From G963663525 sp963663525 (GTDB lineage Bacteria > Myxococcota_A > SURF-8 > G963663525): DNA of 64,000 bases. Position 1 is the first letter of the stretch. The number at the start of each line of letters is the position of its first letter. The notes below the pieces were generated by a model that worked only from the letters and a program-made list of their open reading frames with translations, made no database searches and had not been told where the DNA came from. Shown here piece by piece: positions 24,650-32,052 of this stretch. The translations under genes and the position numbers were made by a program. Where the stretch lies: contig CAXXHC010000001.1 in NCBI GenBank assembly GCA_963663525.2, positions 2,542,001 to 2,606,000 of the forward strand. The letters run 5' to 3'.

Positions 24650-25786
24650 ATGGAAGAACAGCCGGTATCACGAGTGACCACGTGGCTTCGCATCCTTGTC
24701 TTTGCTTTGCTGTTATACCTGTTTTTCGTCGCCATCGGGCTGATGGGCGGGTCTTTCAAGCTGTTGGGCAAGGAAAGCGCCGAGGCGCTGATCGCCGCCA
24801 CATCGAATCCTTTCACCGGCCTGATGATCGGCATTCTCGCCACGGCGGTGGTGCAGAGTTCGTCGTTCACCACCTCGATGGTCGTGGGCATGGTTTCGGG
24901 AGGCGTGCTTACCGTGCCCAATGCGATTCCCATTATCATGGGAGCGAATATCGGCACCTCCGTAACCAACCTGATCGTCAGTCTGGGACATATCGGCAAT
25001 AAAAACGAGTTTCGGCGGGCTTTCGCCGGGGCGACCGTGCACGACATGTTCAACTTCGTGACGGTAATCATTCTGCTTCCTCTCGAACTGATGACCGGCT
25101 ATCTGGCGAAAATCGCCACCATGCTGGCGCATGTATTTACCGGAACGTCGGGCGTGCATTTTCACAGCCCGTTGAAAACCATCGTAAAACCGGCGACGAG
25201 TTTTGTACAAGGGCTGTTTCTCGATACGTTCGGCATGGACTCCTTCGTGGCCGGAATCGTGATGATCGTGCTGTCGCTCTTCCTATTGTTCGTCGTGCTG
25301 TATTTCATCGTGAAGAACATGCGGGCTTTGATGCTTCAGAAGATGGAACACGCCATCGATCGGCTTTTCGGCGCGAATCCCGTCTTTGCCATGCTGGTGG
25401 GAGTTATATTGACCGCCATTATCCAGTCCAGTTCCATCACGACGTCCATGCTGGTTCCACTGATCGCCGCCGGAGCGATGAGCCTGGAGGTCGCCTTCCC
25501 GATCACTATCGGGGCCAATATCGGGACGACCGTCACCGCCTTGCTGGCCTCGCTGGCGGGGAATGTCAACGGGCTGATTATCGCCTTCGTTCACCTGTGT
25601 TTCAATCTCACCGGTATGATTGTCGTCTATTGGTTCAAGCCGATGCGCAAGGTTCCGTTGGGAATCGCCCGCAAACTGGCCGAAGTGGCTGTCGAAAAGA
25701 AAAGCGTGGCGGTTTTCTTCATTATCGGGGTGTTTTATCTTCTGCCCCTGGCGGCATTCGGCATTTCCCAGCTTTTCGATTGGTAG
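24650..25786 (+). CDS. Na+/phosphate symporter, SLC34 (NptA/NaPi-II) type
   Basis: 378 residues. AAGGGA precedes the ATG. Two inverted repeats carry the family motif: VVQSSSFTTS with GANIGTSVTN in the first half, and IIQSSSITTS with GANIGTTVTA in the second. About eight to nine membrane segments. The QSSS motifs form the Na+/Pi site. It imports phosphate into the cytoplasm with sodium. It lacks the PhoU-like C-terminal domain of YjbB-type proteins, so it matches the shorter NptA-type. No pho genes adjacent. The 180-bp MITE copy 2 lies 36 bp after the stop. Confidence 0.9.
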   Translation: MEEQPVSRVTTWLRILVFALLLYLFFVAIGLMGGSFKLLGKESAEALIAATSNPFTGLMIGILATAVVQSSSFTTSMVVGMVSGGVLTVPNAIPIIMGANIGTSVTNLIVSLGHIGNKNEFRRAFAGATVHDMFNFVTVIILLPLELMTGYLAKIATMLAHVFTGTSGVHFHSPLKTIVKPATSFVQGLFLDTFGMDSFVAGIVMIVLSLFLLFVVLYFIVKNMRALMLQKMEHAIDRLFGANPVFAMLVGVILTAIIQSSSITTSMLVPLIAAGAMSLEVAFPITIGANIGTTVTALLASLAGNVNGLIIAFVHLCFNLTGMIVVYWFKPMRKVPLGIARKLAEVAVEKKSVAVFFIIGVFYLLPLAAFGISQLFDW

Positions 25787-25821
25787 ACCTGAAACCCCTG
25801 GATTTCACAATCAGTCTGCTT

Positions 25822-26001
25822 TAACCCGGAAAATTCATGAAGAATCTACTGCGACTTGAAAACTCTTGATCTTTCACTCGTTTCCCGATTTTCATCCTCG
25901 ACAGACTGTTCAGTATGCCTACGGGTGAAAATCGCTCCAACTTCATGAAATATCATCGGTTTTCGGCGTCTCGCTACGATCCTCATGAATTTTCCGGGTT
26001 A
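25822..26001 (+). mobile_element. 180-bp palindromic MITE-like element, copy 2 (variant ends)
   Basis: Same interior as copy 1 but with ends TAACCCGGAAAATTCATGA and TCATGAATTTTCCGGGTTA. Both ends differ from copy 1 in matching fashion, so the terminal stem is preserved by paired changes. Length again 180 bp. Flanked by T/A (TTAA). A GGTCGGGTGA-family hairpin follows directly. Confidence 0.88.
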
Positions 26002-26003
26002 AA

Positions 26004-26029
26004 AGGTCGGGTGAAATCACCCGACCTAC
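26004..26029. repeat. GGTCGGGTGA-family hairpin, single unit
   Basis: AGGTCGGGTGAAATCACCCG followed by ACCTAC: one hairpin of the double unit seen at 3284-3356. It abuts MITE copy 2, as at 20222 where the MITE sits inside a related unit. Confidence 0.85.
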
Positions 26030-26109
26030 GCACTACGCACTTGAAAATAACCAATAAAGCGTAATGTATTACGGAATTATCGAAAAACTCAAGAAATATT
26101 CTTGTAATA

Positions 26110-26166
26110 TACCCCTATAAGAGATAATAATACCATATGAAAGTTAATAATAATCCTATAGGGGTA
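26110..26166 (+). promoter_or_regulatory. Inverted repeat overlapping the ribosome site of the following lipoprotein gene
   Basis: TACCCCTATA at 26110-26119 and its exact inverse TATAGGGGTA at 26157-26166 flank a 37-nt A/T-rich loop containing TAATAATA and TATGAAAGTTAATAAT. The right arm contains the GGGG that serves as Shine-Dalgarno for the ATG at 26171. If transcribed from upstream, the RNA hairpin would hide the ribosome site; alternatively it is a protein operator around the promoter. Confidence 0.5.
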
Positions 26167-26170
26167 AAAC

Positions 26171-27091
26171 ATGCGACCTTTGCCAAATTTGTTTCTGTCG
26201 GTGGTTGTGTTGCTTTGTCTGGGTGTGATTTCCGGGGGCTGCGAGCGTTCTTGTCCTCCCTGCAACGGCGAACTTTCTTCCACGAAAAAAGAAGCCTCCA
26301 CGGCGCCGCTTGCACCGGGAAACTACGACCCATTCAGGCAGGATCTTTCCCTGGAACCTCCCCGCAGTATCGTCGAGTTGAATCGTCTTGCACGCGAAAA
26401 GCGCCATCCTCGCGGAAAGATAGAGTTGCGCGGACTCGTGGTGACGTCCAAGCCTTTCGCGATCGGAAAAAAAGGATTGCAGGGGCGTTTTGTGGCCGAT
26501 GCGTCGTTTAGCCCGGAATCGGGTTGCCTGATGACCTGGAAACCGACTGACAATTCTCCGAAATATGGGTACGACCCGCCGGAGATGTCGGTAGGCTCCG
26601 TGATCGACGTCACCACCACATTTCGAGAATTCTGCGGCATTCGACCCGCATACTACAAGCATTGTTCCGCGCAGTTGGAATTGACGCCGTATCGGGGGAC
26701 GCGTGGCGAAGTGCGGGTGGTCGGAAACAACCCCAAGTTGCCGGAACCCTACGAGATTTCGTGCAAAGACGTGGTTTCGGCAGGTGACGAAGCCCGGCGA
26801 AGGAAACACACACTGGTGCGGGTTTCGGACGTGGCGGTCACGAAATCGAAACTCGGCTACGGACGGTTTCAAGTTGCCGGGGGCGTGGTGGTGGACGATA
26901 CGTTGTACGAATACGAAACACCGTTGGACGGAACCCAATACGAGTCGATCACCGGCTTTTTGCACGTAGATTTCGGACAGTTCAGAATTCTGCCCCGGAG
27001 CGCCGCCGATCTGGTCGAGAAAACGTCCGGAGAAAGCGCTTCGAAGCCGCTCGAAATCATGGCCGACGAGGGAAAAAACGTGCGCAAGTGA
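26171..27091 (+). CDS. Lipoprotein with OB-fold-like domains
   Basis: 306 residues. Signal peptide and lipobox VISGGC; the mature start is Cys-rich (CERSCPPC). Two beta-rich halves follow. The C-terminal segment ESITGFLHVDFGQFRILPRSAADLV closely resembles the end of OB-fold (nucleic-acid-binding-like) domains attached to bacterial extracellular nucleases. The first half (KIELRGLVVTSKPF ... GSVIDVTTTFREFC) looks like another OB-fold. No catalytic residues recognised. Outer-membrane or periplasmic lipoprotein of unknown role. Local upstream DNA is markedly AT-rich. Confidence 0.7.
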   Translation: MRPLPNLFLSVVVLLCLGVISGGCERSCPPCNGELSSTKKEASTAPLAPGNYDPFRQDLSLEPPRSIVELNRLAREKRHPRGKIELRGLVVTSKPFAIGKKGLQGRFVADASFSPESGCLMTWKPTDNSPKYGYDPPEMSVGSVIDVTTTFREFCGIRPAYYKHCSAQLELTPYRGTRGEVRVVGNNPKLPEPYEISCKDVVSAGDEARRRKHTLVRVSDVAVTKSKLGYGRFQVAGGVVVDDTLYEYETPLDGTQYESITGFLHVDFGQFRILPRSAADLVEKTSGESASKPLEIMADEGKNVRK

Positions 27092-27113
27092 TTGGAAAAA
27101 CAGAAAAAAATAG

Positions 27114-27596
27114 TTACAACCAGCGGCGCACTTTGGACTTGTATTCCCGATAGGCTTCGCCGAATTCGGTTTCCATGGCGTGTTCCTCAAAGGGAATGAA
27201 AAGAACTTCGATCACCGCCGCGAAGAGCGCTGGGAAGATCCACGGAGTAAGGCTTCCGCACAGAATCGCCACACCTGCAAGTGCAAGCAACATGCCCAGG
27301 TAGATCGGATGTCGGCTGATGGCGAATGGCCCCCCCGTAACGAGTTTGCTGGGCATGTTATACGATTTGATGGTTGTTTTTTCCCGCTTGAAAATTGTGT
27401 CTCCCCAAACCGCCAGACCGACGCCCAGGACAATTGGAGGAAGTCCGAGAAGGTGAAAAGGGGAGGGGATCAGGTCGTACAGCGGCAAAAGGAAATGGCT
27501 CATCACTGCAAGTAGGGAAAAACTCCAGAAATACGCAGGTGGCAATACGGGGCTTTTCGGATGGGAAGCGGATGAAGTGTTTGAAAGTCCGTTCAT
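27114..27596 (-). CDS. Isoprenylcysteine carboxyl methyltransferase (ICMT)/PEMT-like membrane protein
   Basis: 160 residues with four hydrophobic segments. The C-terminal SAM/substrate core of the ICMT family is present: TGGPFAISRHPIYLGMLL and EEHAMETEFGEAYREYKSKV. Bacterial members methylate small or lipid substrates; the true substrate is unknown and no prenylated proteins are expected. It is 10 nt downstream of the TetR gene with AGAGG before its ATG, so it is transcribed with the regulator and diverges from the MMPL exporter. Confidence 0.82.
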   Translation of the reverse strand: MNGLSNTSSASHPKSPVLPPAYFWSFSLLAVMSHFLLPLYDLIPSPFHLLGLPPIVLGVGLAVWGDTIFKREKTTIKSYNMPSKLVTGGPFAISRHPIYLGMLLALAGVAILCGSLTPWIFPALFAAVIEVLFIPFEEHAMETEFGEAYREYKSKVRRWL

Positions 27597-27606
27597 GGGA
27601 ACCTCT

Positions 27607-28221
27607 TCAATCGTCTTCGTGGAGATAGCGGATAAACCAGTCGGTCATTTCGGTGAGGATGCGCTCCGGTGAAACCGGCGGCTCGAACAACTGCAACGAG
27701 TGAAACACCGCTTCGATGGACGTGACGACGATGTAGGCGGCGGCGGCGGTATCTTTCACCCGGAAATGCTCGTGGTTGTTGTCGAGCATGGCTTGGACCG
27801 CACCGACGATTCTCCTCTGTTCCTCCAAATGGATGCGCGCGAAGTCGTCGTCGCTGCCTTTCATGATGTCCATTTCCATGTGAAAGGCTGGGGCGTTCTC
27901 GTGCTGCTTCATGATGTTTTTCAAGAGATTGGCGAGAAACACTTTGGGATCGAATTTCGTGGCGTCGAAGTTTTCCAGGACCATCGTTACGCCGTGGGCG
28001 TCGGAAAGGTGGCGACGGTAGATTTCCAATAACAACTGTTTTTTATCGGGGAAATAATTGTAAAAACTGCCGATAGCCACTCCGGCGGCTTCGGCGATTT
28101 TCTTGGAATCGCTTTTTCGGTAGCCGATTTCCGAAAACAGCTTTTCACCCGCCTCGATGATCTTTTCTTTCGTGCGTTTCGAACGGGCTTGCTTGGGTTT
28201 GGTGATGTTCTTCGGTGTCAT
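27607..28221 (-). CDS. TetR/AcrR-family transcriptional regulator
   Basis: 204 residues. N-terminal HTH of TetR type: RTKEKIIEAGEKLFSEIGY then KKIAEAAGVAIGSFYNYFPDKKQLL (about 17-66). The C-terminal ligand domain is variable, containing FHMEMDIMKGSDDDFARIHLEE. Perfect ribosome site AAGGAGGAA. It is divergent from the MMPL exporter with a shared control region holding two related 18-19 bp sites, so it is probably a repressor of the exporter and of itself that responds to the exported compound. The ligand is unknown. Confidence 0.92.
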   Translation of the reverse strand: MTPKNITKPKQARSKRTKEKIIEAGEKLFSEIGYRKSDSKKIAEAAGVAIGSFYNYFPDKKQLLLEIYRRHLSDAHGVTMVLENFDATKFDPKVFLANLLKNIMKQHENAPAFHMEMDIMKGSDDDFARIHLEEQRRIVGAVQAMLDNNHEHFRVKDTAAAAYIVVTSIEAVFHSLQLFEPPVSPERILTEMTDWFIRYLHEDD

Positions 28222-28280
28222 ATTCGTTCCTCCTTGATCGTATCGTGACCGATGACGGGAGGGAAGTCAACAAAAAAATG

Positions 28281-28358
28281 AACATGAGTTCAAATTCATC
28301 TTGACAAATCTCACGCGCCTCTGTATGTTGAAAATGAAAGTGAATTCAGGTTCATGTT
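28281..28358 (+). promoter_or_regulatory. Sigma70-type promoter of the exporter flanked by inverted TetR operator-like sites
   Basis: A -35 TTGACA at 28301-28306, 17-bp spacer, and -10 TATGTT at 28324-28329 point at the MMPL gene. Site 1 AACATGAGTTCAAATTCAT (28281-28299) abuts the -35. Site 2 TGAATTCAGGTTCATGTT (28341-28358), in opposite orientation, lies just after the -10. Site 2 reversed reads AACATGAACCTGAATTCA, matching site 1 at most positions. Binding at either would block polymerase. Confidence 0.75.
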
Positions 28359-28379
28359 TTATCATAAAAGGAGGTCATC

Positions 28380-30713
28380 ATGTTCACGAAACTCGCCGAC
28401 GCCACGCTTCGTCATCCTTGGTTCACGATTCTTTTCTTCGTCGCCGTAACGGCCTTTTTCGCCGTCCAACTGCCGAAGATGGAAGTCGATCCCGAAATGA
28501 CCCATCAGATGCCGGATGACATGCCCGCGCGCCTTTCGCTGGATCGCATCGAGGAACTTTTCGGCGGGACGGACATGCTGATCGTTACGTTTTCAACCGA
28601 CGACGTGCTGGCCGCCGAGACATTGACGCGCGTCGAAAAGCTTTCCGATGGCCTGGAACGGATGACGGAGTTGGATAAAGTGTTCAGTCCTTTTACACTG
28701 AAGGATATCCACGGGAAAGACGGCGAGATGATCGTCAACCCGGCGGTGGAGGAACTTCCGAAGACGGACGCGGAGCGGGACGCGCTGCGCCGAAGCCTGA
28801 AGGACAACGATCAGGTGTATGGTCGCGTTATTTCTAAGGATTTCAAGCACGCGGCCATTATCGGATTCCTCAACGCCGACGCCACCGATTCGGAAGTGCT
28901 GGCGAAACTGGACGAACTGCTCGTGAAGTATCCCGGCCCCGAAGCCGTGCATATCGGGGGCGCGCCGTACATCCGCAGCAACATCGGTCGCGATATAGGC
29001 CGCGACATGCGCACGTTCATGCCTATCGGACTGCTGGTGATGCTGGTGCTTTTTTACTTCTGTTTCCGGCAACTTAGGGGTGTATTGCTGCCGTTTATCA
29101 TTACGGTCATGGCGGTGATCGTCTCCATGGGGCTGATTCCGCTGATGGGATGGAAAATCATGGTCGTGACCGTGATTCTACCGGTGATGCTGATCGCCGT
29201 GGCCAACGACTACGGTATCCACATGGTGGCCCGTTACCAGGAAGACAACGTGCCGGGCAATCGGTCGAGCCGTCGGGAACTGGCGCGCAAAGGCATGGTG
29301 GCGCTTGCGAAGCCGGTGCTCGTGACCGGCGTGACCACCATTGCGGGGCTGCTGTGTCTGACGAGCCACATCCTCATCCCGGCGGAGCAGATGGGCTATC
29401 TCGCCTCGGCGGGCGTGGCGTTCGCGCTTCTGGCCAGCCTGTTTTTCCTCCCGGCACTATTCTCGGTTCTGCCCAAAGCCGAACCCGTGCAACTTGGCGA
29501 CGATGAAGGCGAGAGCCGCCGCAAACTTCTGGACCGTCTGCTCGTTCGTCTCGCGCACGTGATCGTTTGCCGCCCGAAAAGCGTCGTGGCTTCTTTGGTT
29601 GCCGTGGCGCTGGTGGTGTCGGGAGGCGTCGCGCTGCTTAAAGTGGATACGAATTCGGTCAATTACTACCCCGAAGGCGCGCCGGTGCGCGAAGGCGCGA
29701 ACCTCGTCAACGACCACTTCGGCGGGAATTTCGCCGTGTCGGTGGTCGCCGAGGGAGACATCAAATCCCCGAAAGTGATGCAGGCCATCGACGATCTGCA
29801 CCGGCACATGGAGAGCCACCCCAACGTGGATGTCGTGACCTCGATTTCGGAAATCATGCGCGATATGCATGAGGTGATGCACGACGACGACCCGGCCTAC
29901 TACGCAATTCCCGACTCCCGCGACCTCATCGCCCAGTACTTCCTGCTTTATTCGATGAGCGGTGAGCCGGACGATTTCGACAAACTGATCGATTTCCCCT
30001 ATCAACATGCCAACATCACGGCGCGAGTCAACGACAACAACAGCGACGCCATCAGTTCCGTGGTCGATCACGCCAAAAAGTACGTGGCCGAGCATCCGGA
30101 CGGACCTTTTACGGTGGTCGGCGGCATGGCGAACGTTTTCGCCGACATGGTGGACGAAGTGGTGCGCGGCCAGATCATGAGCCTTTCGCTGTCGCTGCTG
30201 GCCATTTTCATCCTGGTGGGGCTGCTGTTCCGTTCGGTCACTGCCGGGCTGATGGCCTGCGTTCCTCTGATGCTGGCCATGGGAATCCTTTTCGGTCTGA
30301 TGGGCCTGTTCCACATCGAACTCAACGTGACCACCGCGATGCTGAGCAGCATCATGATCGGCGTTGGCGTGGACTACACCATCCATTTCCTCTGGCGCTA
30401 CAAAGAAGAACGCTTCGTCGGACGTTCGGCCCGCGAATCGGTGATCGAGACGCTGACCACCACCGGGCGCGGCATCATTTTCAACGCCCTGTCGGTGATC
30501 GTCGGATTCGCGGTGCTGATGATTTCCTCCTTCCAACCGGTGCAGTTCTTCGGATTCCTGGTGTTCGTCTCCATTGGAGCCTGCCTGGTGGGAGCCGTGG
30601 CCCTGTTGCCCGCCGCCATCCTGCTGATTCGCCCCCGTTTCCTGGAACCGGCAGAGCGCGTTGCCGTGCAACTCCCGATGTTGCCGAACCGAGCCCAGGC
30701 GGTGGAGGGTTGA
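28380..30713 (+). CDS. MMPL/RND-superfamily exporter
   Basis: 777 residues, ribosome site AAAGGAGG 6 nt before ATG. Two homologous halves, each with one N-terminal transmembrane segment, a periplasmic domain and a block of five segments. The SSD-like cores end ANDYGIHMVARYQED in half 1 and VGVDYTIHFLWRYKEER in half 2, where the acidic residues carry protons in RND pumps. The shape and size match the MMPL type (lipid, hopanoid or hydrophobic compound export) rather than AcrB. No membrane-fusion or outer-membrane partner is adjacent. The TetR gene upstream probably controls it. The next gene starts 1 nt after its stop. Confidence 0.9.
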   Translation: MFTKLADATLRHPWFTILFFVAVTAFFAVQLPKMEVDPEMTHQMPDDMPARLSLDRIEELFGGTDMLIVTFSTDDVLAAETLTRVEKLSDGLERMTELDKVFSPFTLKDIHGKDGEMIVNPAVEELPKTDAERDALRRSLKDNDQVYGRVISKDFKHAAIIGFLNADATDSEVLAKLDELLVKYPGPEAVHIGGAPYIRSNIGRDIGRDMRTFMPIGLLVMLVLFYFCFRQLRGVLLPFIITVMAVIVSMGLIPLMGWKIMVVTVILPVMLIAVANDYGIHMVARYQEDNVPGNRSSRRELARKGMVALAKPVLVTGVTTIAGLLCLTSHILIPAEQMGYLASAGVAFALLASLFFLPALFSVLPKAEPVQLGDDEGESRRKLLDRLLVRLAHVIVCRPKSVVASLVAVALVVSGGVALLKVDTNSVNYYPEGAPVREGANLVNDHFGGNFAVSVVAEGDIKSPKVMQAIDDLHRHMESHPNVDVVTSISEIMRDMHEVMHDDDPAYYAIPDSRDLIAQYFLLYSMSGEPDDFDKLIDFPYQHANITARVNDNNSDAISSVVDHAKKYVAEHPDGPFTVVGGMANVFADMVDEVVRGQIMSLSLSLLAIFILVGLLFRSVTAGLMACVPLMLAMGILFGLMGLFHIELNVTTAMLSSIMIGVGVDYTIHFLWRYKEERFVGRSARESVIETLTTTGRGIIFNALSVIVGFAVLMISSFQPVQFFGFLVFVSIGACLVGAVALLPAAILLIRPRFLEPAERVAVQLPMLPNRAQAVEG

Positions 30714-30714
30714 C

Positions 30715-31266
30715 ATGCCTTGGAACACGATGAAGCGTATCGACCGCCTATTTGAGCCGAAAACCATGGAAAATCAAGACCTTCTGCAATTGACGCGCGA
30801 GCTGGAACGGGCCTTTAGAGGCCCGTTCAGGGTGGCGATACTTGCCGGTTTGAAAGCCGCCGGGTTCGAGGATTGCGGCTTCGTCGGCCAGATGCGCATC
30901 CTGGCGGATGCCTGCCTTGCGCGGGCGGGGAAGGAAGGTCGGGAGAAGCTCTTGCCGTGGTTGATGGAAAGCGGCGACGATTTCCGGCTCTCCATTGCGG
31001 TGTTGGCGCTCGAAACCGTATTTCGGGCCGATCCCGAAGCCAGGGCGGAGAACCTGCATCGGGTGTTCGAACGCCGGGGGCGAATGTCGGGAGCCCTCGT
31101 TGCGATGGCGCTCGATGTGTGGCATTATGAATGCGGCGAGCGGGAGTGGTCGCGGATGACGTCGTTCGGTGGCTGGGGCGCGAAACTGTCGAAAATGGCC
31201 CAAGCCGCTGGAGTTTTCCGCAAAAAAGAGCCGAATTTGCTTGACAATCCCCCCTGCGCTCTTTAA
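30715..31266 (+). CDS. Hypothetical protein cotranscribed with the MMPL exporter
   Basis: 183 residues. ATG 30715 directly follows the exporter stop (TGACATG) with GGAGGG 5 nt upstream, so it is translationally linked. Mostly helical, no signal peptide or membrane segment; MTSFGGWGAKLSKMAQAAGVFRKK near the end is basic. I do not recognise a family. Context suggests an accessory of the exporter or an unrelated passenger. Its stop codon lies inside the rpsT promoter -10 region. Confidence 0.62.
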   Translation: MPWNTMKRIDRLFEPKTMENQDLLQLTRELERAFRGPFRVAILAGLKAAGFEDCGFVGQMRILADACLARAGKEGREKLLPWLMESGDDFRLSIAVLALETVFRADPEARAENLHRVFERRGRMSGALVAMALDVWHYECGEREWSRMTSFGGWGAKLSKMAQAAGVFRKKEPNLLDNPPCAL

Positions 31267-31269
31267 AAA
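31241..31269 (+). promoter_or_regulatory. Sigma70-type promoter for rpsT
   Basis: TTGACA at 31241-31246, 17-bp spacer, TAAAAA at 31264-31269. It overlaps the 3' end of the preceding gene (stop TAA at 31264), so rpsT has its own promoter embedded in upstream coding sequence. Confidence 0.72.
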
Positions 31270-31328
31270 GATGAGTCCATTCTCCCTGACGGAGATGGCC
31301 GCGAAAAGACGATTCAAAGGAGGACATT

Positions 31329-31610
31329 GTGGCACACCACAAGTCGGCGATCAAACGCATCAAGACCAACGAAAAAGCCCGCCTGCGCAACCGCCATCAG
31401 CGAAGCACGATGCGCACGGAAGTGAAAAAATTCTTCTACCTTCTCGACACCGGAACGGCAGAGGAAATCAAGGCCGCGTTTCCGAAAATCACCACGCTGT
31501 ATGACAAGGCGGCGGCGAAAGGCATTCTGCACAAGAAAAACGCCTCCCGTCACATCAGCCGCTTGGCGAAGACCGTGAACAAGATTCTCGAAGAAATCGC
31601 CGCCGAGTAA
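31329..31610 (+). CDS. rpsT: 30S ribosomal protein S20
   Basis: 93 residues from GTG 31329 (AAAGGAGG 6-7 nt upstream). The N-terminus MAHHKSAIKRIKTNEKARLRN and the helical, Lys/Arg-rich sequence with KKNASRHISRL near the C-terminus are diagnostic of S20/bS20, which binds 16S rRNA. Monocistronic, with its own promoter and a strong terminator 40 nt after the stop. The GTG start is typical for rpsT (UUG/GUG in other bacteria), consistent with translational control. Confidence 0.96.
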   Translation: MAHHKSAIKRIKTNEKARLRNRHQRSTMRTEVKKFFYLLDTGTAEEIKAAFPKITTLYDKAAAKGILHKKNASRHISRLAKTVNKILEEIAAE

Positions 31611-31650
31611 CACCTTCGGTTTTTTGGCGAAAGCCCCGAGTATGTACCTG

Positions 31651-31683
31651 CGCCTGCCGGATTTTCCGGCGGGCTTTTTTTCG
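31651..31683 (+). terminator. Rho-independent terminator of rpsT
   Basis: Stem GCCTGCCGG / CCGGCGGGC with ATTTT loop followed by seven T residues. Confidence 0.9.
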
Positions 31684-31764
31684 TTCTGCGGACCCCAAGA
31701 GGGACTATCACTAAGCATTGTTGAAGAATGATGGTTGGATTTTTTGTAACCTATGAATATCAAA

Positions 31765-31905
31765 GGGAAATATTTCCCTCTCCCTTAGGGAGAGGGTTAG
31801 GGTGAGGGTACATAAAATCCCCTCACCCGGTGCTAGCGCACCGGCCTCTCCCAGCGGGAGAGGCGATTGGACCCTTCGGGTTCGAAATGGTGATAATGAT
31901 TTGCA
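31765..31905 (+). repeat. Composite palindromic repeat (CCCTCTCCC family), copy 4
   Basis: CCCTCTCCCTTAGGGAGAGG, GTTAGGGTGAGGG, CCGGTGCTAGCGCACCGG, CCTCTCCCAGCGGGAGAGGC, GGACCCTTCGGGTTC, then an AT-rich flank (ATGGTGATAATGATTTGCA) similar to the inverted flank of copy 1. It lies between rpsT and the acidic lipoprotein. Confidence 0.9.
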
Positions 31906-32052
31906 ATGTACCCCTACAAGAATGAAACCGACCGAAAAGGTCGAGCATCTCACATGGATGGGGTATAATAGCGAGCATGGATCGGGGGCTCGTCTGCGTC
32001 TAACGTCGGGTATGAGGTATTGATCGTATCGAGAGCGAAAAGGATTTCGTCC

